Positions 12,501-27,893 are shown, numbered from the stretch's first letter. The stretch is DNA of 64,000 nucleotides from Polyodon spathula (GCF_017654505.1 NC_054541.1:45774986-45838985), one strand, 5' to 3'. Notes: generated by a model from the letters alone, not told the origin. Numbers and translations are program-made.

Positions 12501-14942
12501 CATGGGGCTTGTCTAAACTGCTGATAAAACACAGAACTGACTGGCAAACAATAACTTTTCATTCACTTCCACAGCTTTTTGATGAACACATTTCTTACCT
12601 GTGGTTCTATACAAACATGATTGTATTCAGAATGGTTGGTTTGTTTGTAGAAGTGTGTGTAAGTAGAAAGGTTCAGATAAGGCTTCCTTGTGTATTGCCA
12701 GTGGATCTTTTGGGAGAAGGCAGGACGACTTTAGTTCTAGTGTTCCATCCACCACCTCTCCCTCATCTGTTACCTCGCCCACTGGCCTACAGAGAAGTCT
12801 GCTCTTCAGCTCAAGCAGTATTACCAAAACCACCACAGCGACGGCTCCATCAAGCTTAACAAGCAGGTATGTTAGTCTGTGCTTGTAGTTTAGTCATTTA
12901 TATTTAAATGTGAAGGAAGAAATCCCCATATTTTTGTATCAGATATAATTCATTTGGTATCTACTCATGTAATTTGTGGCAAAACTATTAACCTCACACA
13001 GTGATGTAGTCTTAAGCAAGTTTCAATGGTGCAAAAGCATTTGTCCCTACAGCTCAAATTGACTGATATTTTGGTCGGAAACTGCATTAACAAGTGAACA
13101 AATTAATTAAATCACACATGGGAAATTTACTCCTTGTTGTAAACTTAATTTCTTGACCACTTAGTAATACCATTTAGACTTTCCATGGGTGGTGTGTGTG
13201 TGTGTGTGTGTGTATATATAGAAAAAATGTGTGTTTGATTTTTGTCTTGCAGTACCTCAAGTCGGTTGTGGTCTGACGAAAGTGCGGAAAGGGAGAAAGA
13301 TTCTGGGCCGACATCCCTGGCAGTCATTCCTACTGTTTGTGCTGCTGCTGCTTCTACTACCACCACCTCCACCACCTCCACCACTGGCACTGTACCCTCG
13401 GCCGATAGCAGGGAGCGCCGCAGGTTAGTAATCCACCTGCTTCCCATGCAGTAGGAACCTAATGCTTTGGGTAGCATACAAGAAAAAAAAAAACTGAACC
13501 AGTACTTTTGCCAAGCTGTTATCGCTGCTGTGTTAAAGTTTCTTATTTGAGAGTGTTTCAGGTACTCTCTTAATTTTTCCTGGATTATATAAACACTGTA
13601 TTCTTGACCACTGACTTTTACCCCTTGACTGCCTCCTGCAATTTTGTCCTTTTTAAGGTCTAGACATGAATTGATTTGTTACACGACATAGTCACCTAAA
13701 GTAACTAAACTGTCGGTGATTCACCTCCTATACACTTACATGAAGTTAATAACTGTCATCTCCTGTCGCGTGGTTCTGTATGGGGTGGGGATTTCCAGTG
13801 TAAACAAAGCAAGCTATGGATAAATCTTCAGAATGCCATCACTAAGTGTATTGAAGAAAATCACAACTATTATATATATTCTTACTTTGTTACACACTTC
13901 TCATTGTTTACCACTTTGATTGGTAATCATCTGTCAATCAGATTTGGTAGACATGGCACCTGCAGCTAATTCACCCAGTGAAAACTGTAAATGAGTGGTG
14001 AAACCAGTGTCTGAACAGGAATTCACTTATGAAATAAATACATGTTTTATTGATAATATACCTAATTTTATTTACTATGCTAGGTGGTAGCATTGTATGT
14101 TTTTAATCTCTGCCAAAGCCTTAAAACCATTGTTCGTTTATTGTAGAGTTGTTTACTTTCAAACTCCTCAACCACTCAGAAGCAAGCAGTGCAGTGCCAG
14201 TTTTCAACTTGACACAAGAGAAGGACCATAATTGAATTGAGTGCAGCACCAGTGAATTCGTTGAACAATTACCAGGCCTTTTCAAATTTAAATAAAACAA
14301 GCAAGGTTAATTGAAGGGGAATTCCATTTTAAAGGAGAGCAGAACATCTTTTTGCATTATTCAAGAAGTGACTTTAGGTTTAAGATGTATCGAAAGCACA
14401 CTGAGTTATTGTGATCAATATCGGGTACACGATTGGTTGGTAAGTTCATTTTCACTTTCAACCTCTGGCATTTAAAATGAGTCGCACACTTTTATACCAT
14501 ATCCATGTATTTAACGAACTTGATCAGAGATGCCATTCACCTTGCACCATGGCCACAGGATATCGTATTTGTAGTTTTGTATTTTAATAACTCATTGAAT
14601 TAATACGTTTCATAAAGAGTACATTTTAATGTAATGAGCTGTGATTGAGAGAGATAATTTCAGAAAAGTGAATACATTGTTTTCTTAAATCTGCTAGGCT
14701 TTAATTAAATAGTCCCTTTTTTTAACAAACAATTGTATCCAACTGTGTTCCCATCAAGCAGTGTATCAAGTGTTGACCAAATGCTGAAAATTGTTTAACT
14801 GGGAAAACAAGTGGAAACTAAATCCCTTATGAACCAAAGCCAGAAATTTGATTTAGTTCACAAAGAATTATTTCTGTGCTGTAAATACTAGTGTGTGGTT
14901 TATTTTAACTCTGATTTTAATCTGGTGTCATCACTTGGTTGC

Positions 14943-15021
<79 letters not shown>

Positions 15022-18000
15022 TACACTTTTGGATGCTGTATGTTACAATTATTAACGTGACAGTTTTTATAAATTGTAAACAAAAATGATTTCAGTATAA
15101 TGATACTGACTTAATTGTTAAACATGTTGTGAAGCATTTGATAGCCCAGTTTTAACCCTAACTAATAATTTGTTTTGCAGAAAATATCTTAATATAAACT
15201 AAAATAGATAGTGTCCTTTTTGAATAACTTAATTTCTCATTGAATTGGGCAGTTTTTTGTTTTGAGAAAAATTCTGTATAAAAAACCCTTTATCACTCCA
15301 TAGTTGTACTTGGAATAAGGATTACTGGTCTGCTGTTCACTTGGGCTGAAGGTTTTTTTTCTTTTGTTTCTTGCCAGACACAGATAGCTTTCCTCTTAGG
15401 GCCTTGTAGATGTTAAAATTAGGGGAGTAACATCAGCAAGAATTCAGTACAAACATGTTCTCCACTTGTGCTGTCTACTAGTGCATGATGTGTTGCATTC
15501 GAGGCTTGTGATGGCCAACTGTGTGACTGAGATAATATTCCTGGCAGAACTCCAAGCTAGATATGAATCCTGAAGCTGACAAACGCAAAGAAAGGGTTGG
15601 AAAGTTTTTTGTTTTGTGTTTTTTTTTTTTTTTTAAACCTTTTAGAAAACTGTAAAATGTACTTTCAAAAGCCACACAACCAACTTTCAACTGAAGTATA
15701 AGTGAAAGTTCAATATAGTGTATGCTGTCATACAAATAATGGCTGTAAGATATGTTTTTATAACACTGGATGTTGGCTTCAGGTCATGGGTAGTCTGATA
15801 CTGGAGGCATTGTTTCAGTGATAGTGAAGAATAGCATAACACCTAATTGACCACATATACTGCAGTCTCCAGCATAAAGTGCATTGGTTCAGCAGCATTG
15901 AATAGAACTTTTACAAACTGCCAAATACCAATAGGCAGACAGGTATGATTGTGTGCATATGTTTGTTACAAACAAAAAGAAAAACAAGCAAGTGATAAAG
16001 TTCAGTTTTATGATCAATTCAACTGGGTGTTTTTTTTTTTTTTTAAATGATAGGTCGTACCTCACTCCTGTCCGAGATGAAGAGTCAGAGTCGCAAAGAA
16101 AAGCCAGGTCCAGACAAGCGAGGCAGTCAAGAAGGTCCACACAGGCAAGTGCTCATAGGGGTGCTTCTTGTACAATTTATACTGGAGAGAAAGTGTCTTG
16201 CCACTTCAGCCCCTGCTCTGTCCCAGTACATGCACAAGGTATTCCAAAACGGAAAATGCTTCTCCTGTAAACCTGTTTCTGCATTTTTAGAAAGAGAAAC
16301 CATAAAAATACAAATCAGCTGCTTGCCACTGACTCTTGTGAAATGAAGGAAACTTAATTTGAAGTTTTTTGCGACCCTTCTCTAATTGAACTGCTGAGAA
16401 GAAAAACTGCATTTGTAATTTTAGAGATTAAGCCAAACAAATGTGTATGTATATGTGTGTGTATCTCTCTCTCTCTGTGATCAGGTTGAAATTCTACCTC
16501 CTGCTACACCTACTGAATGTAGATAAAGATATAATGGAGTTAAGGACATAAGAACTTAAAACTACAACGTTTTTTACAACTTAAAAATTTTACAAAGTGC
16601 ACACAGTTTATCTGCATGGTTGTGTACACATTTTTTGATGGATAAGTTGGATTGAAATAAAGAGTGTACTATATTATGAACTGATTTTCATTGGAATCTC
16701 TTCCTTGGGTCAGGTTGGTCTGATGTTTCACTGGACCATTTTAAGGGTAGTGAACAACTTTAGCATGCAGCAATGAACCATGAAGCAAATGTCTAACCAT
16801 TTGATACATGCTTGTGATTCAACGAGCTGCTACCTTTTCAGTACCATTGTAAAAAGAACACTGCTCCCTCTGTCAGCTTTTCTGATATTACAATTAAACA
16901 TTAAAGGGTTCACCAGGGATGGTGCTATTTTGTTTAAACCTTAAGTAAAGCTAAAGAACAAAGTGTTTTAAACCTGAAGATAGTTATATCAAATTTTAAA
17001 GAGGATTTTAGTCCATAACTTCTACTAAACAGGATGGTACCTTAGGTGGTCCCTTAAGATACAGGTTTAAAAAAAAAGAAAACCAAAGTATTTACTTGAT
17101 CTTTTGCAGGGTGTAACACTAACGGATCTCCAAGAAGCAGAAAAGACTATTGGCCGTGGCCGTCCAATTCGAACTCGGGAAGAGGAGAAGGAAAAGGAAG
17201 AAAAAGAGAAACAAGACAAAGAAAAACAAGAGGACAAGAAAGAATTGGAGACACGAGAGGATGATTATCGACAGCGATACCGGAGCTTTGAAGAGGTACT
17301 GTATCTCTCGTCTCTGTTTAACCAGTTCTGCTGTTTATGCTAAAATTAATTGTGGACTATTTTCTTGCTATGATCTGTTGGTAGAAATAAATTGTTAGAC
17401 AAGAGTGCCCTCTAGCTGTTTCATAGCAAGGCAATATTGTATATATCTTCTGCTGACCTGTTTTATATTTCAATCTTCAACTTTTGTGTTCTTTTGTAAC
17501 AATAAATATGAGGGTGTCATAGGTTGATATTTAATGTGATTTTTATACAGTGATTTATCCCCCCCCCACAGACTTATCAACGCTACAGGCCAACAAGTGC
17601 ATCAACAGCAACTTCATCTTCCACTTCCACTTCCAGCAGTCCCCTTTCCACATCTAGCCCGCTCAGTCGGCCTAACAGCCTGATAGGCATTACATCTGCA
17701 TACCCCAGCTATTCTAGGACGTCAAGGGAAACTGAAAAAGGTAACATTTGTAAACTAGTTCAATTTCCTTATTGTCCAAAACTTTCCTCTGCGGTCTGGG
17801 TATATTGGGATAGTGTGTGTGTGTGTGTGTGTAGATAGATCTGGAAAAAATTAAGAGATCACTGCAAATTTTTCTTAAATCAGCATCTCTACATGTATGG
17901 CAGCCATTCCATTCCAGTGTCTGTTGAATTCCAACACAGGCACACCTCATTCTACTGAATGAGGTACTGATTAGGGGATCACCTGAACCAAATATTATTT

Positions 18001-20381
18001 AACGAGGAAAAGTATAAAAAACACTCCTGTGGTCATCACTATCCTTTTGCAATAGGACCAGCTGGATGGCAAAACAGTGCTAGTAGTACCTCAAAAGTAA
18101 TTGGAATCAAAAAATAACTATTGACCATGGAAAGTTTTGAGTGAGGAAAAGAAGTGTTCAATTCTGGCTTTACTGGCAGAGGGATACAGTGAGCGTCGGG
18201 TTGCTTCCATCCTTAAAATTTCAAAGACGGCGGTTGATAAGAACAAGGTCAAGCAGCACACATTGGGGACAACAAAGCTACAGACCGGCAGAGGGTGAAA
18301 ACGACTCTCCACTGACTGGGATGACCGCCAACTCATTCGAATGTCACTCAGCAACCGTAGGATGACATCAAGTGACCTACAAAAAGAATGGCAAACGGCA
18401 GCTGGGGTGAAGTGCACGGCGAGGACGGTTCGAAACAGGCTCCTAGGGACAGGGCTGAAGTCATGCAAAGCTAGAAAAAAGCCCTTCATCAATGAGAAGC
18501 AAAGAAGAGGTTTGCAAAAAGACCATAAGGATTTGATCGTACAGGACTGGAGTAAGGTCATCTTCTGAGTCCAATTTTCAGCTTTACCCAACACCTGGTT
18601 GTCTAATGGTTAGACGGAGACCTGGAGAGACCTACAAGCCACAGTGTCTCGCACCCACTGTGAAATGTGGTGGAGGATCGGTGATGATCTGGGGGTGCTT
18701 CAGCAAGGCTGGAATCGGGCAGATTTGTCTTTGTGAAGGACGCATGAAATCAAGCCAAGTACAAGGTTGTCCTGGAAGAAAACTTCCTTCTGCTCTGACA
18801 ATGTTCCCCAACTCTGAGGATTGGTTTTTCCAGCAGGACAATGCTCCATGCCACACAGCCAGGTCAATCAAGGTGTGGATGGAGGACCACCAGATCAAGA
18901 CCCTGTCATGGCCAGCCCAATCTCCAGACCTGATCCCCATTGAAAACCTCTGGAATGTGATCAATAGGAAGATGGATGGTCACAAGCCATCAAACAAAGC
19001 CGAGCTGCTTGAATTTTTGCGCCAGGAGTGGCATAAAGTCACCCAACATCAATGTGAAAGAGAGAGCATGCCAAGACGCATGAAAGCTGTGATTGAAAAT
19101 CAGGATTATTCCACCAAATATTGATTTCTGAACTCTTCCTAAGTTAAAACATTAGTATTGTGTTTAAAAATGAATATGAACTTATTTTCTTTGCATTATT
19201 CGAGGTCTGACAACACTGCATCTTTTCTGTTATTTTGACCAGTTGTCATTTTCTTGAAATAAATGCTCTAAATGACAATATTTTTATTTGGAATTTGGGA
19301 GGAATGTTGTCAGTAGTTTATAGAATAAAACAAAAATGTTCATTTTACCCAAACATATACCTATAAATAGTAAAACCAGAGAAACTGAATTTTGCAGTGG
19401 TCTCAATTTTTTCCAGAGCTGTATATATGTCTTGATTTGTTGCAGTTAGTGCAGCTGCTTTTAAGCAATTCATTGTAGGTCTGTATTTTAACAGAAGCTG
19501 ATAAAAAGGAGGAAGAGAAAGAAGGAGAAGATAAGTCCCAAATCAAATCAATACGTGACAGACGGAGACCCAGGGAAAAACGAAGGTCCACAGGCGTCTC
19601 CTTCTGGACACAGGATGTAAGTGTAAAAAGGCAGCTTTACTACACAGGGTTCAGCTAGTAAATCCTAAACTTTTTGTCCCCTTTTTGTAAGAGTAAAGGT
19701 TTAGAGAATCGCATGTTAAAGGATTTGTTCATTTTTTTTGTTAATTTTTTTTAGAGTGACGAAAATGATCAGGAACTGTCAGATTCAGAAGGAGGAACAA
19801 ACAGGAATGAAACCCAGGTAATTTTTTAGCTTTGATTTACCGTAAATGATGTAGTGAAATTAGCATATTTCTCTTTGTAGTGGTGAGCAAATTTGGTTAA
19901 TTTCAAATTTCAGCTATATATATATATATATGACGAAACATGATTTTCTTCAGTGTTTTTTTCATATATACTCACCTCTACCACATAGTATGTCTGATCC
20001 TATTGCAACTTACATAATTTGAGAGCGAATGTGTGGTGTTTCATTTCATAGGTTTTTTTCCTTTTTTTCTTATCAGTGGGGTAAGAGTGGTGTCAATGTC
20101 AATTGAGTAATCATTTCCGGTGTTTATTGGCTAAATACCTTTAGGAGGCTGGGTGGTCCAGTGGTTAAAGAAACAGGCTTGTAATCAGTAGGTACCCACT
20201 TCAAATTCCAGCTCAGCCACTGACTCATTGTGTCCATTTAACCTCCTTGTGCTCAGTCTTTCGGGTGAGACGTTCTTGTAAGTGACTGCAGCTGATTCAT
20301 AATTCACACACCTTAGTCTCCTATCTTGTAAAGTGCTTTGTGATTGTAGTCCACTATGAAAGGTGCTATATAAAAATAAAG

Positions 20382-20426
<45 letters not shown>

Positions 20427-22297
20427 CACAGATTGAATTTTCTTTGTATTTCTTTGGGGTGTTTTATCGGTTAAAACCAAACATCAGAAGCCGTATGCAT
20501 ACCATATATTTTCCTCCTGTGGTAATGAAGTCACTTGGCCGCATTGTGCAGCAGCCTTTTGAAAATGAATTGAAATAAAGGTGTCGCCCATCAACATGTG
20601 TTGTGTACCTATTTGTATTGGTTCCTCGTCCTTCTGTGCCTCTAGGTGAAGTGTTTCGCTGCTTTTTGTAAGATTTTTTTTTTTTCCACATCAGGACAAA
20701 GTGGCCAATTAGATTTTATAACCACCCCTTATATTGTATTAACTCCTCTGTATGCAATACTAAGATTTCTGTGTTGAATTTGAAGACCGTTGTTAGTTTC
20801 TTTCTTTTGATGGTATTAGAAGTTCTCTTTCCAAAAAAATGTCCATTTGCTACTATAAAAACAGTGCGCTTTAAAAGTGAGACCAAGAATAACCGTCAGA
20901 TTCCATACAAATCCATACAAAGAGAGATGTTTACACAACCCAAGTTAAGGTTTGTAGAAATTGGCAAGCAAATGTAAAAATGCTGGCAACCATTGTTTTA
21001 AAATGTTCCCTGACTGGATTTCAGATGGTTTTCTGCAGTGTGTGCACAAGTAATCTGAATGGAACAAACCAGCAGATATTTTGAACCATGTGTTTTTCAT
21101 ACATATATTGTCAAGATAGGTTTCCATATAATAATAAACGATTTTAAATCAATTTAATACATTTACTGTGTAAACCTTTTGTGAGCTTCCCCAGCCCTAA
21201 GCTGAAGTGATGATGAATCCAAGTCATGGCAGCTCGAGCAGTGAGCTCCAAAAGGCTGCACACAGCAAGATGAGTCACTGACAGTTTTGGCAGATACTCA
21301 ATGTAAAACACAAGGGTCGAAGAGGTCAAGCGCAAGGCAAAGGAAGCCTCTGAATGAAATCTGATTTTGGGGGGGGTATATCTGATACGTGACCTGTAGT
21401 TTGACAGTTTTTACCTCCACAGGATGGAAAGTGTCTTGGGTCTGTCTTACAGTATTCTTTGAATGATACAATATGAGACAGCTATAGGCTGCATCAGTAT
21501 GTCCTTTTGCTGCTTTAAAACACCTATAGTGTCTCGTCTGACAGGAAATACCAGCAGTGCACTAAGCAGGCTTTTGATTCTTAGCTGATGTGTCAGGTTC
21601 TCTTGGCAATGAATGCATTAGTAATGTTCAGATTGTTGTGGGATATGTACTAACTAAATGGAAACACTATTTAAACTAGGCCAAATCAACTTGTATAGGC
21701 AGAGACCCAACTGCGCAATAGAGGGTGACAAAAGCAAGTCAAATCACAATACACTGTTCTCAGGGGGAGGGATACTCAAATTGGTTTACATGGATAGATG
21801 AACATTATAATTATAATATGAAAACAGAAAAAAAGTTGACTATAGTGAATATTGGATTTGCATTTAATTTATTTATTTTTTATTGCAGAGCGACAGACTT
21901 TCAAGGTATGTTTACTTATTTTTCAAAAGTGTTTGTTTTTTCATGATCAGTTTTAAATAGTGTCAAATTTTTGCAAATGGTGTCGAACTTTTTTGCAAAT
22001 TTGCCTGATCCTAGGTATGATTCTGGATTGTCTAGCACTGCTATTGATCGTTATGACCATCTTATTGGTCGCAGCAACAGTGAAGGTAGAAAACCATATT
22101 CTAGCAGACTGGAAAAAGAAGATACAACAGACTACAAAAAGGTATTTACAGCAGTCAATTTTTTTCTTGGCCCCTTTTTTATGTTTAAACCTATTTTGCA
22201 TGTTGGGATGTGATGCAGTTCTAAAGCCAGATTATTCGTGCATATTGCAATTTAAATACTTAAATGGAATGATGTTTTTGTAAATACATAAGATGAC

Positions 22298-22334
<37 letters not shown>

Positions 22335-23768
22335 TAGCTTTACGAACAGATTGTAGCTGAAAATGAGAAACTGAAGGCACAATTACGTGACACAGACTTG
22401 CAGCTAGCAGACTTGAAATTACAATTGGAGAACACAACACAGGTTTGAAATGTTTCATATCTGTCAAAGTCCTGTAGACAAACATTTTGGTTACTGTCTT
22501 AATCGGTGTATTAGGGATGAAGACATTGTTGAGGGGGCTTGTTCTCAATTTTATAGTTTGAGTTCAACATGCAGTTTATGGTGGCATAGCAAATACTACT
22601 TTTTTGTTTTACTGGTTTTAAAAATCATAGAAGGGAAAAAATAATCATAAGCAAATAAAAGTTGACCAATGTTTCAACTGCATATTTGTGTACGAGACTT
22701 TTCTTATGGTCTTTCCTACGTGTGTGTTATTGCATGGTTTTGTTTCTTAAATGTATAGACATCAGGGTGAAATTACACAGCCACAACAGACCCCCAGTAA
22801 ACCAAGAAAAATAGAATTATTCATCCTACTTTATGCGATGCAAACTTATTTTGGACAGTATGCTATAGAGTACAGCCACTTTTTTTATTTTTAATTTTTT
22901 TGCTTGCTTGAGAACCACTTTAGAGTTAATATTTAATCTGAGCAATATCGAACAATCCATTTTTTTTTTTTTTTTTTCCAGAGACAAGAACGGTTTGCTG
23001 ACAGGTCACTGTTGGAAATGGAAAAAAGGGTAAAGACTTTGTTTTGCTGTCTGTTTTTGCATAGTTTTGAAATTGAAGACTTGTGGGGTTATGCAAGTCA
23101 TGAGAAATGGTGCTTTTGGGTCTTTTTTTTTTTGTATTTGGGATTTAATTGTCTAAGGACATGCTGAACATGTTCTGTTGCCATACAGGAAATATCTAGA
23201 TGGACTGCTGTAGAATTTGTACTTGGTGTATTGACAAATGTAGCACTAGTATAGTGTAGCTTCCTTGGGTGGTAGTTTCTTGAGGTGTTGTCTAGTTTAC
23301 ACAAATATTATTCAAGATATCCACCAATTTTGTAATACATTATTATCCTTGCTATTTATAATGCATTTGTGATTAGTAGGTATTGCAAATAACTCCATTT
23401 TTGTTTTTCTAAACTAAAAACATTTCCACATGGTTTATGTCTAAAGGTGACAAGCAAGAGCTATTCTCTGCCGGGTGGTATGATCTAACCTGTATTTTTG
23501 CAGTACATTGCTCCTGCTGCTTGCTGTATATTCACTAGCTATATTAGCTGGGAACTGCAGAACCACTAGCTGTTTTGTTTCACTGGTCTGTTCATAAACT
23601 GTAGTCAGGATATGGGAAACTTTCACATTACAAAGATTTCTTGACAATTTTTATAATGAATGTGATTTTCTCAAGTGTAACTCAAGTGTTATATAAGAGC
23701 ATTATGCTGTGAAAATCACCTCTTCATAAAAAATCTCTGCAGGACTGCATGTGCTTTTTAAAATTATA

Positions 23769-23799
<31 letters not shown>

Positions 23800-26700
23800 C
23801 ACTCCTCCCTCTTTACATGCCACTATCAATTGATTTAAAAAACTTAAGAAAAAAATGATTACTTGTTGAGCACTTTAATGGGTTTTGTTTGAGGATGGAG
23901 TGTAATGTGCCTCTTAACCCACTTTGATAATTAGCATGACTACACAGTAGACTATACTAAAGGCTTAATATGTCATATATACTGTGCAATGTTTGTACTT
24001 TAGTAAACAATTTACTGCCAAGTAGAGAACACTTCCTTTTCCAGAGTGTTTTGTAGGTATAATGTTTAATTTTATTTCAGTAGCTTTTCAATGGTTTTAA
24101 TTTAGTTGATTTTTTGTAGAAAGATAATACAGACTTGCATATGTGTCGGTTTGCTTGAAATGCTCCACGTGATCCACTTGTGTGCAAGTGCTGTGTGTTT
24201 TTTTTGTTTGTTTTTTTAATAGTTCACAAATATCACTGTAAATGTACACTGCTTAATTAAGATTTAAACAGATTCAGGATCTGTTTTTTAAAATACCTTT
24301 TGTTCTGTTAAAACAGGAAAGGAGGATTCTCGAAAGGAGGATAGCTGAGATGGAAGAAGAACTCAAGGTACTTGTCTCAATTTCTGTTTTGACTGTCTGG
24401 GGGCAATTGCACACAAGAACTGATATGGTGATGTATCTCAATGTAATGCTATAGGAAACTATTTTATCTCCAGTATTTTATATCTGTTGCACTGGGTCAG
24501 GTTAATTGAGCTTAATGGTCAATACATTTTTACAATCTGATATTCTGTTATGATCGATCAAGACATTAGGGCATTGTGGCAATTCAGGTAGACTAATCTG
24601 CATTGATTTGATAGCCTGTATAATATGTGCTTGTGTAGATGTGCAGAACGCTTCCTTTCCAAAGATACTTCCATCAGTAAAATCAATACAAGACCAATTA
24701 GAAAGGTCCAAATCTGACTGTCGGATTTTGATCTTGGCCTTAAGAGTCACTTTTTTCATGTAATTATGGTCTGGAAAAGGTCAGTGCACAAGATGGCATA
24801 CTGACAGAATAATTGTTACTTAATGGATTTCTCAACATTCATTTATGCTGATGGAATTTTTTTTCTCAAACATTTTAACTTAAATATTTCAACATAGGCA
24901 AATCTATCTAAGTAGTCCCCATTTAGTGTTTGTCTGCTGGTATTAAAGGGAATCAAACAAGCCTATTCATTAAAAAATGTTGCTGCGTTTTTAATTAAAC
25001 ATTTTGCTGTATGTTTTAGTCAAGTCTTTTCCAAGGTTACTTTCCCAAGACTACAACACCCCACAGTTCACTGCAGAGACTGGGTATTTCTAAGGGTAAA
25101 ATAGAAGTGGTCTTAGTTTAGTTTACATACCCCAATGGAAATTTATACTTTCTAGCAATTTCTCAAAGATTTTTCCTAAATTCTTTATTATTCTTTATTA
25201 AGTTTTGCTTTTGTGAATATGGAAAAAGTGATGTCTACAATGTATTTCAATAGTTTGTTTTTACAAAACTTCAAAAATGCTAATTCAAAAATACTCATAC
25301 CCATTCATGCTATGATAGTCTACGATGTCTACAAGGTGCTAGAAATTTCAATATGATAGTGCAGAACCTAATTCTAGAAAAGTCTAGAAAATGCTTGAAC
25401 ATTCTTGGAGTATAAAAGGGTTAGGCATAGGATGATTGTTGTCATTACCAATAAGTCAATATGAGGAAAATGTAAAGAACTATATGAAGACCTTAGGCAG
25501 AAAAGTATTTACTGTCAAAGCTGGAGAAGGATACAAGAAGGTTTTCAAGCATTTGAGTATCCCAATTTCAAGTATTGTTTCTATTATCAAGAAGTACAAG
25601 ACCCATGGTACTGTCAGCAATCCCTCGGTCTGGAAGAAAGAAGGTTCTTTCACCAAGAACAAGTAGAAGAATTGTGAGGAAGGTTAATAGCAATCTGAGA
25701 GACTGCCAAAGATATAAATATATTCAACGTGAGTTGGTTGCAAGTGGGACTGGGGTTTCCATTTCAACCACAGGCTGAGTATCAAAAAAGTCACTTTAGG
25801 AAAACGACACAAGGACAATTGCTTAATTATTGTCAAAGGTTTTGTGGAGTGATGAAACAAAAATCGAGCTATTTGCTCACACTGATAGTCCCATACATGG
25901 TAAAATTGATTCCATGGCATACCAAAAGATATTAGCCAATCATCTGAAACCCTCCACTACAAAACTTGGTTTAAACCCAACTGGATGTTCCAACACAACA
26001 GTCCAAAGCACACCATCAAAATCTACTTGAAAATGGTTAAAGTAGAGTAAAATTAGGGTTATGGAACAGCCTAGTCAAAGTCACGCTCTAAATTAGACTG
26101 AGATTTTGCCTAATTTGTGTTTGAGAAATTTCTAGAAATTATAAATTTCCATTGGCGTATGTAAACGGAGAGAGAGAGAGAGAGAGAATGGATTTCATTA
26201 GTAGTTTTTACCACTGATCAACACAAAAAAAAGTCCATAATGTCAAAGTGAAAAATAAAATCTACAAAATGTTTTAAATTAATTACATGTACAAAACAGA
26301 AAATAATTGATTGCATAAGTATTCACCCCCTTGAGTCAATATTTGGTAGAGGCACCTTTGGCAGCAATTACAGCCATGAGTATTTGGATACGTCTCTGGT
26401 GAACAGCAATTTTCAACTCTTTGCACATATTCTCAATTGGATTGAGGTCCGGGCTTTAGCTAGTCCACTCCAGGACATTGACCTTTTTGTTTTTAAGCCA
26501 CTCCAGTGTGGCTTTGGCTGCATGTTTGGGGTCATTGTCTTGCTGGAAGATGAATCTTCTCCCAAGTCCCAGGTCTCTTGCAGACTTCAACAGGTTTTCC
26601 TCCAGGATTTCTCTGTACTTTGCTGCATCCATTTTGCCCTCTATCTTCACAAGCTTTCCAGGCCCTGACTCAGAGAAGCACCCCCATAGCATGATGCTGC

Positions 26701-27808
26701 CGCCACCATGCTTCACGGTAGGGATGGTTTTCTCAGGATGGTGTGCGGTGTTAGACTTGCGCCAAACACTGGTGCTTAGCGTTGAGGCCAAAAAGCTCTA
26801 TTTTGGTCTCATCCCACCATAGAATCTTCTTCCCCTTGGTCTCCCACATGCCTTCTGGCAAACTCTAGCCGAGACTTGATGTGAGTTTTTTTTCAACAAT
26901 GGCTTTCTTTTTGCCACTCCCATAAAGGCCAGTTTTGTGAAGCTCCTTGGCTGTTGTTGCCATATGCAGTTTCTCCCAGCTCAGCTGTGGAAGACTGTAA
27001 CTCCTTTAGAGTTACCATAGGCCTTTTGGTGGCCTCCCTGATTAGTGCCCTTCTCTCCCAGAGACTCAGTTTTTGAGGACGGCCTGTTCTAGACAGATTC
27101 ACAGCTGTGCCGTATTCTCTCCATTTCTTAATAATGGACTTTACTGTGCTCCGAGGGATATTCAGTGCCTTGGAAATGTTCTTATATCCTATCCCTGATT
27201 GGTGCTTTTGAAGAACCTTATTCCAGATTTGCTTTGAATGTTCCTTCATCTTTGTTAGGAAATGTACTAACCAACTGTGGGTCCTCCCAGAGACAGGTGT
27301 ATTTAACCTGAAATCACGTGAAACACCTGAATTGCACACAGGTGGACTCCATTCAACTAATTGTGTGACTTCTAAAGACAATTAGTTGCACCAGAGCTTA
27401 TTTAGGTGTGTCATAACAAAGGGGGTGAATACTTATGCAGTCAATTATTTTCTGTTTTATATTTGTAATTAATTTAGAACAATTTGTAGATTTTATTTTT
27501 CACTTTGACTTTATGGACTTTTTTGTGTTGATCAGTGACAAAACTCCTAACTAAATCCATTTTGATTCCATGTTCTAACACAATAAAATGTGGAAAAGTC
27601 CAAGGGGGTGAATACTTTTGAGAGCCATTATATATAGATAGAGAAATATAGATGTACAGTGCCTATAGAAAGTCTACACCCCCTTGAACTTTTTTCACAT
27701 TTTGTTGCATCAGTGCCTCAGAGTTTCAATGAGGATATTTTTCCACTTATCTACACACCATACTCCACACTGTTAAGGGGGGGGGGGGGGGGGGGGACAG
27801 AGATATTT

Positions 27809-27893
<85 letters not shown>

